Shown here: positions 8,154 through 15,964 of the stretch, piece by piece
How positions within the stretch are numbered: position 1 is the first letter of the stretch
Layout of the letters: each line of letters opens with the position of its first letter
Source of the DNA: Candidatus Abyssobacteria bacterium SURF_5
GTDB taxonomy: Bacteria > Abyssobacteria > SURF-5
Assembly: GCA_003598085.1 (NCBI GenBank)
Contig: QZKU01000039.1
Span: 1 to 55,322 of the forward strand
Length of the DNA stretch: 55,322 nucleotides
Direction: 5' to 3'
Position numbers and translations under genes: made by a program
The notes under the pieces: model-generated
Told to the model about the DNA's origin: nothing
The model's input: only the letters and a program-made list of their open reading frames with translations
Databases searched by the model: none

Positions 8154-9800
8154 TTACTGTGGCACTCCCACATCATAGGGCGATATCGGGAGAGGAATTT
8201 TCGCCTGCGACTTTTCCAGTCCTCTCCTTGCAGTCTTCATCTCCGAAGCAAACGCCGTGAAGTCCGGCTGTGATTGAAAATGTTCAAGAGCGGCATGATA
8301 ATGGCGGATGGCTTCTCCTCGCAGCCCCAGCCTGTCGGCGAGTATTCCCCGCGCAACAAGCGCAAGCCCTCGAACATCGAACGGCGCCTGTTTGTCGGCA
8401 GCCGTCTCGAGAGCGGCATACGCCCCTTTGGTATCATTTAAAGAAGCGAGTGTGCTCGCATAGCCCAGGGCCAGCCGGCGCGTATTCAAAGCGCCGGGGT
8501 TCGAATCGAGCAGGTGAATCCACGTCTTTCGGGCTTCCTGAAATTTCTCCTCGCGATGCAGTTTGAGGGCTGACCGCGCTGTCTGTATCTCCTTTCGCTC
8601 CTGGTCGAGCGCCCCGGTCGTTAGCAACTCGCTTGCCGGGAAAGTCGGAGGGACCGACTTCTTGAAAAACGTGAACGGGACATAGGAACCGTATGGCGCG
8701 TGCGGCTGCATGACGGTGGAATGCCACAGCGTCAGCGATGAAGGATGCACCACAACCGGATTTATCACATTCGGATTGCCCACACTCGGCTCATTGGCGA
8801 AGGCGGCGCCGGTGCGGTCGCGCAGAATCTCTACCGCCAGCTCAGGGGTAAGGTTTCCGAGATGCCGGCGCACTGCCGCTTCCATTGCCGCTCTCCGCTG
8901 AAACGAATCCGGGTGCCGGTAGCGGTCGTATGGTATCATCTTTTGGGTCCGCGCATGATTGGCCTGTCCAAACCAGTCCTCATCAGGACGGTACACCGCG
9001 AAACGGGTCGGAGTCCATTCCACCATCGCGATATCGCCGGTTGCGTCGGCCATCACATAAAAGGCTGAGAGCCCGCGGCGCCCCGACGCCGCGATTAACT
9101 GAATCGCTTCCTCCACGGTCTTTGCCTTCTGCAATACGCTTCGATGCGGCCAGGCGGGAAAAAAGAGACTGACGCGCGGCTCGCTCACAAAAAAGTTCAA
9201 GGATACCGCAAGTCCGGCCTCATTCAGGCCAACCGTCGGCAATCCTACCAGCGGCCAACCGGTAAAAATGTAATCGAGGTCTCCCTCCGTCGGGTGATAA
9301 ATGGCGACAACTGGACGCCGCAGGCCGTATGCGTCGCCCCAATCCACGTTTCGGCCGATAAGGGATTGTCCATCAGCCGTAGCGCTGCGAGTGGCTGCAA
9401 AGACGGTGGAACCGCCCGCAAGGCTGAAAAGCGCCCTCATCACATTCCGGCGAGGTACGCGAAGCACTGAGGCGATACCTCCTATCTCATCTTGGAAATG
9501 GCTGTCATCGCCGAACGGGGCAACGGCGCTGTACAGAGGAATCATTATGTAATTGAAAAACCTCCCTCCAAAACCTGCTCCGGATGCGAGCTGTGTAAAA
9601 TCTTCAAGCTGCATCTCGTAAACGCGGCGGAGGTCGGGCCCCAGCAGTTCCGCCTGCTGCTTGCCCATCTCGTGGTAGGTGCCGTACAGGTGGAGAACTA
9701 TCAGATCTCCGATGTCTTCGCGGCGAGGCTGTTCCGCATAAGCTGATCCGATCAACAGCAGAAAAACGATGATGAACAGCGCGAGGCGCCACCTCTTCAT
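8154..9800 (-). CDS. Secreted C45-like (acyltransferase/choloylglycine-type) Ntn-hydrolase with TPR-like tail
   Basis: A 548-residue exported protein. I start at ATG 9800, which has GAGGAG nine bases upstream and opens a classic signal peptide ending SAYA/EQ; the longer in-frame GTG-type extension lacks this. Residues about 30-370 resemble peptidase family C45 (acyl-CoA:6-APA acyltransferase-like): HLYGTYHEMGKQQAELLG, GRNVDWGDAYG, GLNEAGLAVSLNFF and MVEWTPTRF. At the autoprocessing position, where the family normally has Gly-Cys, the sequence reads Gly130-Ser131-Thr. The C-terminal 150 residues look like TPR helices. Members hydrolyse or transfer amide-linked acyl groups; substrate unknown. 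The gene converges with the DUF4126 gene. Confidence 0.8.
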   Translation of the reverse strand: MKRWRLALFIIVFLLLIGSAYAEQPRREDIGDLIVLHLYGTYHEMGKQQAELLGPDLRRVYEMQLEDFTQLASGAGFGGRFFNYIMIPLYSAVAPFGDDSHFQDEIGGIASVLRVPRRNVMRALFSLAGGSTVFAATRSATADGQSLIGRNVDWGDAYGLRRPVVAIYHPTEGDLDYIFTGWPLVGLPTVGLNEAGLAVSLNFFVSEPRVSLFFPAWPHRSVLQKAKTVEEAIQLIAASGRRGLSAFYVMADATGDIAMVEWTPTRFAVYRPDEDWFGQANHARTQKMIPYDRYRHPDSFQRRAAMEAAVRRHLGNLTPELAVEILRDRTGAAFANEPSVGNPNVINPVVVHPSSLTLWHSTVMQPHAPYGSYVPFTFFKKSVPPTFPASELLTTGALDQERKEIQTARSALKLHREEKFQEARKTWIHLLDSNPGALNTRRLALGYASTLASLNDTKGAYAALETAADKQAPFDVRGLALVARGILADRLGLRGEAIRHYHAALEHFQSQPDFTAFASEMKTARRGLEKSQAKIPLPISPYDVGVPQ

Positions 9801-9911
9801 AAGCAGTATCTCCTCATCCAGTTCCCATGGAGGGTGATTGACAATAAGAGAATTATACACTTTCAATGGGAAAATTGCAGGAAAATCGATTCGCTCGGAG
9901 AATCGTCCATT

Positions 9912-9920
9912 TGATATAAT
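9912..9920 (+). promoter_or_regulatory. Extended minus-10 promoter candidate for the serine hydrolase gene
   Basis: TGATATAAT combines TATAAT (9915-9920) with the TG extension that can replace a good minus-35 box; no convincing minus-35 is present. It is 70 bases before the start codon at 9990. Confidence 0.35.
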
Positions 9921-9989
9921 GAGGCTCAGCATTCAGGAGAAGACCAAACGGGTGCGTATGACATTTCAATCTCGGCGGGGGGAAGCGCT

Positions 9990-11432
9990 ATGAACAAGCT
10001 GCTGAAGAGAGTACTTCTGGGGCTCGGCGTGGTGGCCCTGATTCTTGCGGGATATGTCTTTTATTTCATCACTTTTAAAGTCGCTCCTGTCGGCGCGGGA
10101 TACAAGGCAAAGATGCTGTGTTCTTATCTTTTCATTCAGAACCGGCCCATCCAGAATATCCTTGAAAATGACCTCGAGCCGTTTAATCCGCTGATGAAGT
10201 TGGTGGACGTCGACGTCGATTACGAGCGGAAATCGGTAACCGCCACCGCATTCGGTTTCGTCAAGAGACGCGCCGTCTTTCGCGACTGCGCCGGCTGCAC
10301 GATCATACCACCCTCATGGGAGGCGCAGCAGGTGCAAACTCCGGCTGAATGTATCGAGCCGGAGCCGGCAGATCCCGCGGTCGTGCCCTGGCCGACGGGC
10401 GACCTCGATGCAACGGCCGATTTCCCTGAGGTCGATCAAGGGAAGTTAGCGGCTGCGCTCGATCGAGAATTTTCCGAACCCGATCCCGCGAAGCCGCGGC
10501 GCGCGCGGGCGGCTGTTATTGTTTATAAAGGGAAAATCGTTGGGGAGCGCTATGCCCCCGGTTTTGACAAGGACATGCCCATGCACGGATGGTCGATGAC
10601 GAAGAGCATCACGAGCGCTCTCATCGGGATATTGAAAGGCCGGGGAAAATTTTCCGTCGACGATCCGGCTCCTATCCCCGAGTGGCGAAAACCTGGCGTC
10701 CCGCATCGAAAGATAACCGTCAATCATTTGCTTCACATGAGCGCCGGCTTCGATTTCCACCACGACCTGAACCCTTCGGGACAGAGACAGCAGGCCTTGT
10801 TCGGGGCAATCGATTCGACCGCATACTCGACTTCGTGCGCCCTCGAGGTGGAACCCGGCAGCAGGTGGGAATATGCCAACGCCAATCCCCATTCACTCTG
10901 GAAGATTATCCGAGATACCGTCGGGCCCGATGAATATCCGACTTTCCCGCGACGAGCTTTGTTTAACAAGATCGGCATGCGCAGTGCACTGATCGAGCCT
11001 GACCCGTATGCTAATTTTGTCGGCACCTCCTTCGGGTGGGCAACCGCCAGGGATTGGGCGCGATTCGGACTTCTGTACCTTAATGACGGCCTCTGGCAAG
11101 GCGAACGCATACTTCCCGAGGGATGGGTGCAGTACACGCGAACTCCCGCCCCCGCCGCTAAATTGAAGCACTATGGCGCACTTTTCTGGTTGAATGCGGG
11201 CGCAGAAGAATTCGGAGCGATGAAACCCGAACAAAAAGGAGGCAGAAATCAGCCGCCTTTCCCGAAGCTGCCCGTAGATGCTTACTTTGCCATGGGACAC
11301 GACGGGCAGGTGGTCGCCATCATTCCATCACGCGATCTGGTCGTCGTGCGACTGGGATTGAGCCGGTCATCCGAAACGTGGGATTACGAAGGCTTTATTG
11401 CAGATATACTGGCATCAATCAAGGAAGCGTGA
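9990..11432 (+). CDS. Membrane-anchored serine hydrolase, beta-lactamase class C family
   Basis: A 480-residue protein of the AmpC/penicillin-binding esterase family. An N-terminal uncleaved anchor (about residues 8-29) leaves the catalytic domain outside the cytoplasm. The SxxK motif is Ser202-Met-Thr-Lys205, the second motif is Tyr295-Ala-Asn, and HDGQ near residue 433 takes the place of the usual KTG/HxG box. Relatives include esterases, D-amino-acid peptidases and the 6-aminohexanoate-dimer hydrolase type; the FGWATARDWARFGLLYLNDG segment is typical of that last group. True beta-lactam hydrolysis cannot be inferred. GGGGGAAG precedes the ATG. The nucleotidyltransferase gene starts four bases after the stop, so the two are probably co-transcribed. 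Confidence 0.88.
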   Translation: MNKLLKRVLLGLGVVALILAGYVFYFITFKVAPVGAGYKAKMLCSYLFIQNRPIQNILENDLEPFNPLMKLVDVDVDYERKSVTATAFGFVKRRAVFRDCAGCTIIPPSWEAQQVQTPAECIEPEPADPAVVPWPTGDLDATADFPEVDQGKLAAALDREFSEPDPAKPRRARAAVIVYKGKIVGERYAPGFDKDMPMHGWSMTKSITSALIGILKGRGKFSVDDPAPIPEWRKPGVPHRKITVNHLLHMSAGFDFHHDLNPSGQRQQALFGAIDSTAYSTSCALEVEPGSRWEYANANPHSLWKIIRDTVGPDEYPTFPRRALFNKIGMRSALIEPDPYANFVGTSFGWATARDWARFGLLYLNDGLWQGERILPEGWVQYTRTPAPAAKLKHYGALFWLNAGAEEFGAMKPEQKGGRNQPPFPKLPVDAYFAMGHDGQVVAIIPSRDLVVVRLGLSRSSETWDYEGFIADILASIKEA

Positions 11433-11435
11433 ATA

Positions 11436-11948
11436 TTGAAAGAAACAATGACGGCTGCGGATGTCGCTGAGATCATGGATATTCTCGAAAATGCAGGCAT
11501 TGACGTGTGGCTCGATGGCGGATGGGCCATTGATGCGCTGCTCGGAAAACAGACGCGCCCGCATGAGGACCTCGATGTGGTTGTTGCCCTCAGTCAAATA
11601 GACAAGATAAAAAGTGAGCTGGCGACGGAGGGTTTTTCAGTCACTGAAGATGAATTGCCGACGAGATTAGTCCTGAAGGACACGAGAGGCCGCCAGATAG
11701 ATTTTCACACGGTTACATTCGATAGCGAGGGCGGAGGAGTGCAAGTACTGCAGAATGGGCGCTCTTACAGATATCCTCCTCAAGGTTTTACGGCGATGGG
11801 GGAGGTGAACGGGCGGCGCATGAAATGTTTGAGCGCGGAGGTTCAGGCGGAGTGCCATTATGGATATGAGCCGGATGAGAAGGACTGGCACGATATGAAG
11901 ATCCTGCGCCAGCACTTCGGTATAAAGATTTATTCTCCTTACTTGTAA
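11436..11948 (+). CDS. Small nucleotidyltransferase, aminoglycoside/lincosamide type
   Basis: A 170-residue cytosolic protein with the minimal nucleotidyltransferase fold. The core is IDVWLDGGWAIDALLG followed by RPHEDLDVVV, giving the Gly-Gly and Asp-x-Asp-type metal residues. This layout is shared by LinB/ANT(2'')-like enzymes and by many uncharacterised genomic homologues. TTG 11436 is used as start because AAGGAAG lies eight bases upstream; ATG 11448 is the alternative. It directly follows the serine hydrolase gene. Adenylylation of a small hydroxylated compound is the likely reaction; antibiotic resistance is only one possibility. Confidence 0.75.
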   Translation: MKETMTAADVAEIMDILENAGIDVWLDGGWAIDALLGKQTRPHEDLDVVVALSQIDKIKSELATEGFSVTEDELPTRLVLKDTRGRQIDFHTVTFDSEGGGVQVLQNGRSYRYPPQGFTAMGEVNGRRMKCLSAEVQAECHYGYEPDEKDWHDMKILRQHFGIKIYSPYL

Positions 11949-11980
11949 TCCGACCGCTGTTCTTGTCACACAAACTCTCA

Positions 11981-12775
11981 TCATTCACCTTTAAAGGTCG
12001 GCTTTCGCTTCTCCAGGAAGGCCGCGACGCCCTCATTGAAATCCTGCGTCATCTGAGAGAGCAGAACCTGATCCGAGTCCATATGCATAATGGCCGCATC
12101 GATTGCCGATGAGATGGCGTTCACGCTGCGCTTGACCATTTGCGCGGCGATCGGGGGCATTGCGGCATATTCTTCGGCAATTTCGCCCACGCGCTTCATC
12201 AAGTCCCTCTTTGGAACGACCTCGTCGAGGAAACCCCAATCGAGCAGGGTTTGTGCTTTTTCTCGCCTCGCAAGAATGACGAATCGTTTGGTCCTCGCGG
12301 GGCCAATCAACCTCACGCAAAGAGGAAGGCTCACCCAGCTCAAGGGGATTCCCAATCCGACTTCGGGATAGGCGACGAAGCAATCATCCGCACCGATGCG
12401 AAAATCGAGCGCTGATACAATGCAGGCGGCTCCACCGAGTGCGCCGCCGTTAATGGCGGCAATGGTGATCTGATTCATTTCGACCAACCTTTGAATCAAG
12501 CGGGGCCCCAGGTGAAACTGCCGCTGTCTCTCGAGAATGCCGGCCTGTCCCGGCAACTTCGTGCGCTGGTCCTGCAGGTCTCTGCCGGCGCTGAAATGTT
12601 TGCCCGCGCCGGTGAAGATAACAACGCGCGTTTCGATGTCCTCCTGAAACTCCCCCACAACATTTTGCAGTTCTTTCATCAGGTCGATACTGAGAGCGTT
12701 AAGCTTGTCAAGCCGGTTCAAAGTCACAACAGCCACATGACCGCTTTTCTCGACCATCAGATGCTCATAAGCCAT
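11981..12775 (-). CDS. Enoyl-CoA hydratase/isomerase (crotonase family)
   Basis: A 264-residue soluble acyl-CoA enzyme. Crotonase hallmarks are the first oxyanion-hole region GAGKHFSAGRDL, the second INGGALGGAACI, and YPEVGLGIPLSW where the catalytic acid region lies. The C-terminus (FLEKRKPTFKGE) matches the usual tail. Members hydrate or isomerise enoyl-CoA thioesters in fatty-acid or amino-acid breakdown. No thiolase, dehydrogenase or CoA ligase is beside it, so the pathway is unclear. AGGAG is seven bases before the ATG. A TGATATACT element on the minus strand at 12833-12841 is a plausible extended minus-10 promoter. Confidence 0.88.
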   Translation of the reverse strand: MAYEHLMVEKSGHVAVVTLNRLDKLNALSIDLMKELQNVVGEFQEDIETRVVIFTGAGKHFSAGRDLQDQRTKLPGQAGILERQRQFHLGPRLIQRLVEMNQITIAAINGGALGGAACIVSALDFRIGADDCFVAYPEVGLGIPLSWVSLPLCVRLIGPARTKRFVILARREKAQTLLDWGFLDEVVPKRDLMKRVGEIAEEYAAMPPIAAQMVKRSVNAISSAIDAAIMHMDSDQVLLSQMTQDFNEGVAAFLEKRKPTFKGE

Positions 12776-12889
12776 TTTTCATCTCCTGTAGATTTTTGTT
12801 TCGTTATGGCCTGGACTCGAAATCGATTTCAAAGTATATCAAAAAATGTCCGGCGAACATATTCTTGCCGTTCATTGCACGACGCCATC

Positions 12890-12898
12890 TGGTATAAT
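12890..12898 (+). promoter_or_regulatory. Extended minus-10 promoter candidate for lutABC
   Basis: TGGTATAAT, a perfect TATAAT (12893-12898) with the TG extension, stands in the 298-base gap between the divergent enoyl-CoA hydratase and lutA genes. No strong minus-35 box is visible. The remaining gap holds a leader-like micro-ORF and nothing else I can identify. Confidence 0.38.
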
Positions 12899-12948
12899 AA
12901 AAGGACTCCCGGCAAGAGCGTTAATGCATCACTGGTTGGAGAGGAAGT

Positions 12949-12975
12949 ATGACCCTTGCGGTAATTCCTTCCTGA
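12949..12975 (+). CDS. Leader-like micro-ORF upstream of lutABC (8 residues)
   Basis: ATG at 12949 opens an eight-codon frame (MTLAVIPS) ending in TGA. It is preceded by GGAGAGGAAG, a better ribosome site than that of lutA itself. It lies between the candidate promoter and lutA, where leader peptides occur. Nothing in its composition suggests which signal it would sense, and it may be a chance ORF. Confidence 0.2.
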   Translation: MTLAVIPS

Positions 12976-13073
12976 TCCTGTGCGACTAGATTATTCCATC
13001 GACAGAAAGTGATCCCGGCAATAAGCAGAGCCATGCTTGGGCGCGGCATATGGAGAAGGAACTCCATGCTAAC

Positions 13074-13814
13074 ATGAGAAACGTATCGCTGTTCGTTCCG
13101 TGCCTGGTCGATCTCTTCATGCCTGAAGTGGGGGAGGACTGCATTACGCTGCTTCGCCACCTCGATATCCACCCCATTTACCATGCGGAGCAAACATGCT
13201 GCGGACAACCGGCGATCACGGCCGGCTACCGGAAACAGGCAAAAGAGGCTGCTCGCCATTTTATCAGCGTATTCGAGCACGACGAGGCGATCGTTTGTCC
13301 ATCAGGTTCCTGCGTGCATACGGTGCGGCGGCATTACCCGGATCTTTTTGCAGACGAGCCGCGGTGGCGCAGCAGAGCTGAACAGCTCGCGCCGCGGGTG
13401 TACGAGCTTTCACAATACCTTGTCGATGTCCTGGGAGTCGAAGATATCGGCGGAGTGCACGCAGCGAAAGTCGCCTATCACGCTTCATGTCAGCTTCTGC
13501 ACGGTCTGGGTGTGACGGAGCAACCGAAAAAGCTGATTCGATCGGTCGATGGAGCGCAACTGGTGGAGATGCGCGGCTCTGAGAAGTGCTGCGGCTTCGG
13601 CGGCGCATTTGCAGTCGCGTACCCGGACATTTCCGAAGCCATGGTGAGCGAGAAGGTCGCACATTACCTTGAGAGCGGCGCCGACGTTCTTGTTGCCTGC
13701 GACCCGGGATGTCTTCTGAACATCGGCGGCTACCTCAGCCGTCGCCATTCAGACAGGAAAGCTATTCACCTGGCGAGCTTTCTGGCGAATGCGGTAAGGA
13801 ATGGCAAAGTATGA
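13074..13814 (+). CDS. lutA: Lactate utilisation protein A (CCG-domain Fe-S subunit)
   Basis: A 246-residue Fe-S protein of the LutA/YkgE family, one of three parts of the LutABC L-lactate oxidising complex. Two CCG domains are visible: FVPCLVDLF with TCCGQPAITAG and CPSGSCVHT, then YHASCQLLHGLGV with KCCGFGGAFAV. I place the start at ATG 13074, giving MRNVSLFVPC, because family members begin two or three residues before this strand; ATG 13050 is in frame and adds eight residues, and the ribosome site (AGAAGGA, 13054-13060) does not settle it. The stop overlaps the lutB ATG by four bases. Confidence 0.9.
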   Translation: MRNVSLFVPCLVDLFMPEVGEDCITLLRHLDIHPIYHAEQTCCGQPAITAGYRKQAKEAARHFISVFEHDEAIVCPSGSCVHTVRRHYPDLFADEPRWRSRAEQLAPRVYELSQYLVDVLGVEDIGGVHAAKVAYHASCQLLHGLGVTEQPKKLIRSVDGAQLVEMRGSEKCCGFGGAFAVAYPDISEAMVSEKVAHYLESGADVLVACDPGCLLNIGGYLSRRHSDRKAIHLASFLANAVRNGKV

Positions 13815-15238
13815 AAATCAATACCAATGAATTCGTCGAGGTGGCGCAACGGGAGCTGACCAACAAGCGAACCAGAACGCTGCTCGATATGATCTCATCG
13901 GTCGTTGACAACCTGCGGGATTCCGCGATGTCTTCTTTCCCTGATCCCTCAGCCGCTCTCGAATACGGACGGGCGATCCGCGCAGAATCGCTTGCCCGCC
14001 TGCCGGAGCTCCTCGATCAATTCGAAAAGAACGCAGTCGCGCACGGAGCCAGCGTCTTCTGGGCGCGTACTGCAGACGAGGCCAACCAATTCGTGCTCGA
14101 TCTCGCCCGCAAGCGAAACATCAAGTACGTCACCAAAGGCAAATCGATGGTGACCGAAGAGATTGGCCTGAATGACGCTCTCGCAGCCGATGGAATCGAC
14201 GTTTTTGAGGCCGACCTGGGAGAATTCATCGCGCAACTGCTCAAACGACCTCCTTTTCATATCGTCGGGCCCGCCATAAATGTACCAGTAGACGAAATCT
14301 CCGCTTTGTTCCTGAAAAAGGGACTGATCGAACGCGCGACGCAAGACCCCGTCGAACTGGGCGCCGCCGCCAGGCGTTACCTCCGGCAAAAATTCCAGCA
14401 TCTCGAGATGGGGATTACCGGCGTCAATATGGCCGTTGCCGAGACGGGCGCAATTATCAACGTCGAGAACGAGGGCAACATTCGATTTTCGAAGTCGTCT
14501 CCGAAAACGCAGGTGTCATTCATGACGATCGAGAAGGTCGTACCGACGATGCGCGATGCCATGCATCTGCTGCGGCTCCTTTGCCGCAACTGCACGGCAC
14601 AGAAGATATCAGCCTACGTCAGCATGGACAGCGGTCCGAAAAAGCCCGGGGAGATCGATGGCCCGGAGGAGCTCTTCATCGTCATTCTCGATAATGGACG
14701 ATCGGCCATCTACGCCAATGAGAACCTGCGGGAAGCGCTGCGCTGCATTCGTTGCGGAGCATGCATGTACGGGTGCCCGATCTATATGAAAATCGGCGGT
14801 TATCCCTACGGCTGGGCCTATTCGGGGCCGATGGGGCAGGTGGTCAATCCGCTGCTGCTCGGACTGGACAGGACGCAGCACCTGTACCGCGCCTGCACCC
14901 TGTGCGGGAAATGCAAGAGCATCTGCCCGGGCGGGATCGACCATCCGAAGCTGTTTCTGCTGTATCGCTCGATGGATGTCGAAGGAGATGTCCAATTGAA
15001 AGGACAGAGTCGGCCTTGGCTCGAACAAAAAGCCATGAATATTCTGTCATGCGGCGCGCGACGCGCATGGCATTGGAACGCCGGCGTAAAGGGGGCGCGG
15101 CCCGTCGTCAACCTGCATGCCCGCGGCAATGTCATCTCGCAAATGCCGCTTCTAGGTGGCTGGTTCAGGTGCCGCGATTTGCCCGCCGTCGGGCGCAAAA
15201 CTTTCCGGGAACGAATGAAGGAAACCGGCCAATATTAG
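13811..15238 (+). CDS. lutB: Lactate utilisation protein B (4Fe-4S/LUD subunit)
   Basis: A 475-residue subunit of LutABC. The N-terminal two thirds are the LUD-type domain (WARTADEANQFVLDLA, TKGKSMVTEEIGLN, AETGAIINVENEGN). The last third has two ferredoxin-type motifs, CIRCGACMYGCPIY and CTLCGKCKSICPGG, followed by the usual C-terminal domain. The start at 13811 forms an ATGA overlap with lutA and matches the family N-terminus; a frame open upstream to 13709 lies inside lutA and is not used. The complex oxidises L-lactate to pyruvate in the cytosol and hands electrons to a membrane carrier. Confidence 0.94.
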   Translation: MKINTNEFVEVAQRELTNKRTRTLLDMISSVVDNLRDSAMSSFPDPSAALEYGRAIRAESLARLPELLDQFEKNAVAHGASVFWARTADEANQFVLDLARKRNIKYVTKGKSMVTEEIGLNDALAADGIDVFEADLGEFIAQLLKRPPFHIVGPAINVPVDEISALFLKKGLIERATQDPVELGAAARRYLRQKFQHLEMGITGVNMAVAETGAIINVENEGNIRFSKSSPKTQVSFMTIEKVVPTMRDAMHLLRLLCRNCTAQKISAYVSMDSGPKKPGEIDGPEELFIVILDNGRSAIYANENLREALRCIRCGACMYGCPIYMKIGGYPYGWAYSGPMGQVVNPLLLGLDRTQHLYRACTLCGKCKSICPGGIDHPKLFLLYRSMDVEGDVQLKGQSRPWLEQKAMNILSCGARRAWHWNAGVKGARPVVNLHARGNVISQMPLLGGWFRCRDLPAVGRKTFRERMKETGQY

Positions 15239-15265
15239 CATCGAAAAGTTCTGAAGGATGATGAA

Positions 15266-15934
15266 ATGACGAATCCGCGAGAGGACATCTTCAGCAGGTT
15301 GAATTCGGCGCGAGGAACCGAACTGCCTCAAAGACCCTTTGTCCCGCCGCTCTCCGAGATCTCCCATGATCGCGATAGGATGATACGCGCGTTCACAGAT
15401 AACCTCACAGCCCAAACGGCGGTTGTTCATCATGTGGCGGATTTCGCGGCGGCAGCCGAGAAACTGGCCGAAGTCGTTGCCGCTGAAAATATAAAGAGTG
15501 TAGTTGTTTCCTCGGACGCCGTTATCCGGAAACTTGATCTGCCGGAGTGGGGCAGGAAGCATAACCTCACGGTTCTTCAGGCAGAAGATTGTACGGGAAG
15601 AGAACATTTCAAGAATATGGTGTTTGCTGAGGCCGACGCGGCAATTACAGGCGCCGATTTTGCCATAGCAGAATCAGGCACGCTGTGCCTCATTCACGAT
15701 AAGGATCAGCCCCGCCTTATTTCACTTGCGCCGATCATGCACATTGCGCTCGTTCCTCTCGAACGGCTGTTCCCGGTCTACGAGAGCGCAATCGATCGGA
15801 TATTCGGCGACCCGCACAATGTGCCAAGCCATGTTACCTTCATCACGGGCCCCAGCATGACTGCCGATATTCAGGGTGTTCCCTTCAAAGGAATGCACGG
15901 GCCAAAGAAGCTTACGGTCATTCTTATCGGCTGA
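15266..15934 (+). CDS. lutC: Lactate utilisation protein C (LUD domain)
   Basis: A 222-residue LUD-domain protein, the third LutABC component. Diagnostic segments are ADAAITGADFAIAESGTL and the SLAPIMHIALVP stretch, then a C-terminal TFITGPSMTADIQ. GAAGGATGATGAA precedes the ATG. It ends the plus-strand operon and converges on the large PHP-domain gene; I see no good terminator in the 30-base gap. With lutA and lutB it allows growth on lactate; a lactate permease and a LutR-type regulator are not present here. Confidence 0.92.
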   Translation: MTNPREDIFSRLNSARGTELPQRPFVPPLSEISHDRDRMIRAFTDNLTAQTAVVHHVADFAAAAEKLAEVVAAENIKSVVVSSDAVIRKLDLPEWGRKHNLTVLQAEDCTGREHFKNMVFAEADAAITGADFAIAESGTLCLIHDKDQPRLISLAPIMHIALVPLERLFPVYESAIDRIFGDPHNVPSHVTFITGPSMTADIQGVPFKGMHGPKKLTVILIG

Positions 15935-15964
15935 GCCGAAGCTTCTTCTCCATCATTTGCCCGC

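Noticed and set aside
9838-9843. Perfect TTGACA on the plus strand before the serine hydrolase gene
   Set aside because: No minus-10 element at 15-19 bases; the nearest TTATAC is nine bases away. The TGATATAAT further on is a better candidate.
12491-12952. Plus-strand open frame leading into the lut region
   Set aside because: Mostly antisense to the enoyl-CoA hydratase gene, no family features, and it ends in the intergenic region.
15928-15938. CGGCTGAGCCG hairpin at the end of lutC as a terminator
   Set aside because: Four-base stem with a three-base loop inside the last codons and stop, and no T-tract follows.
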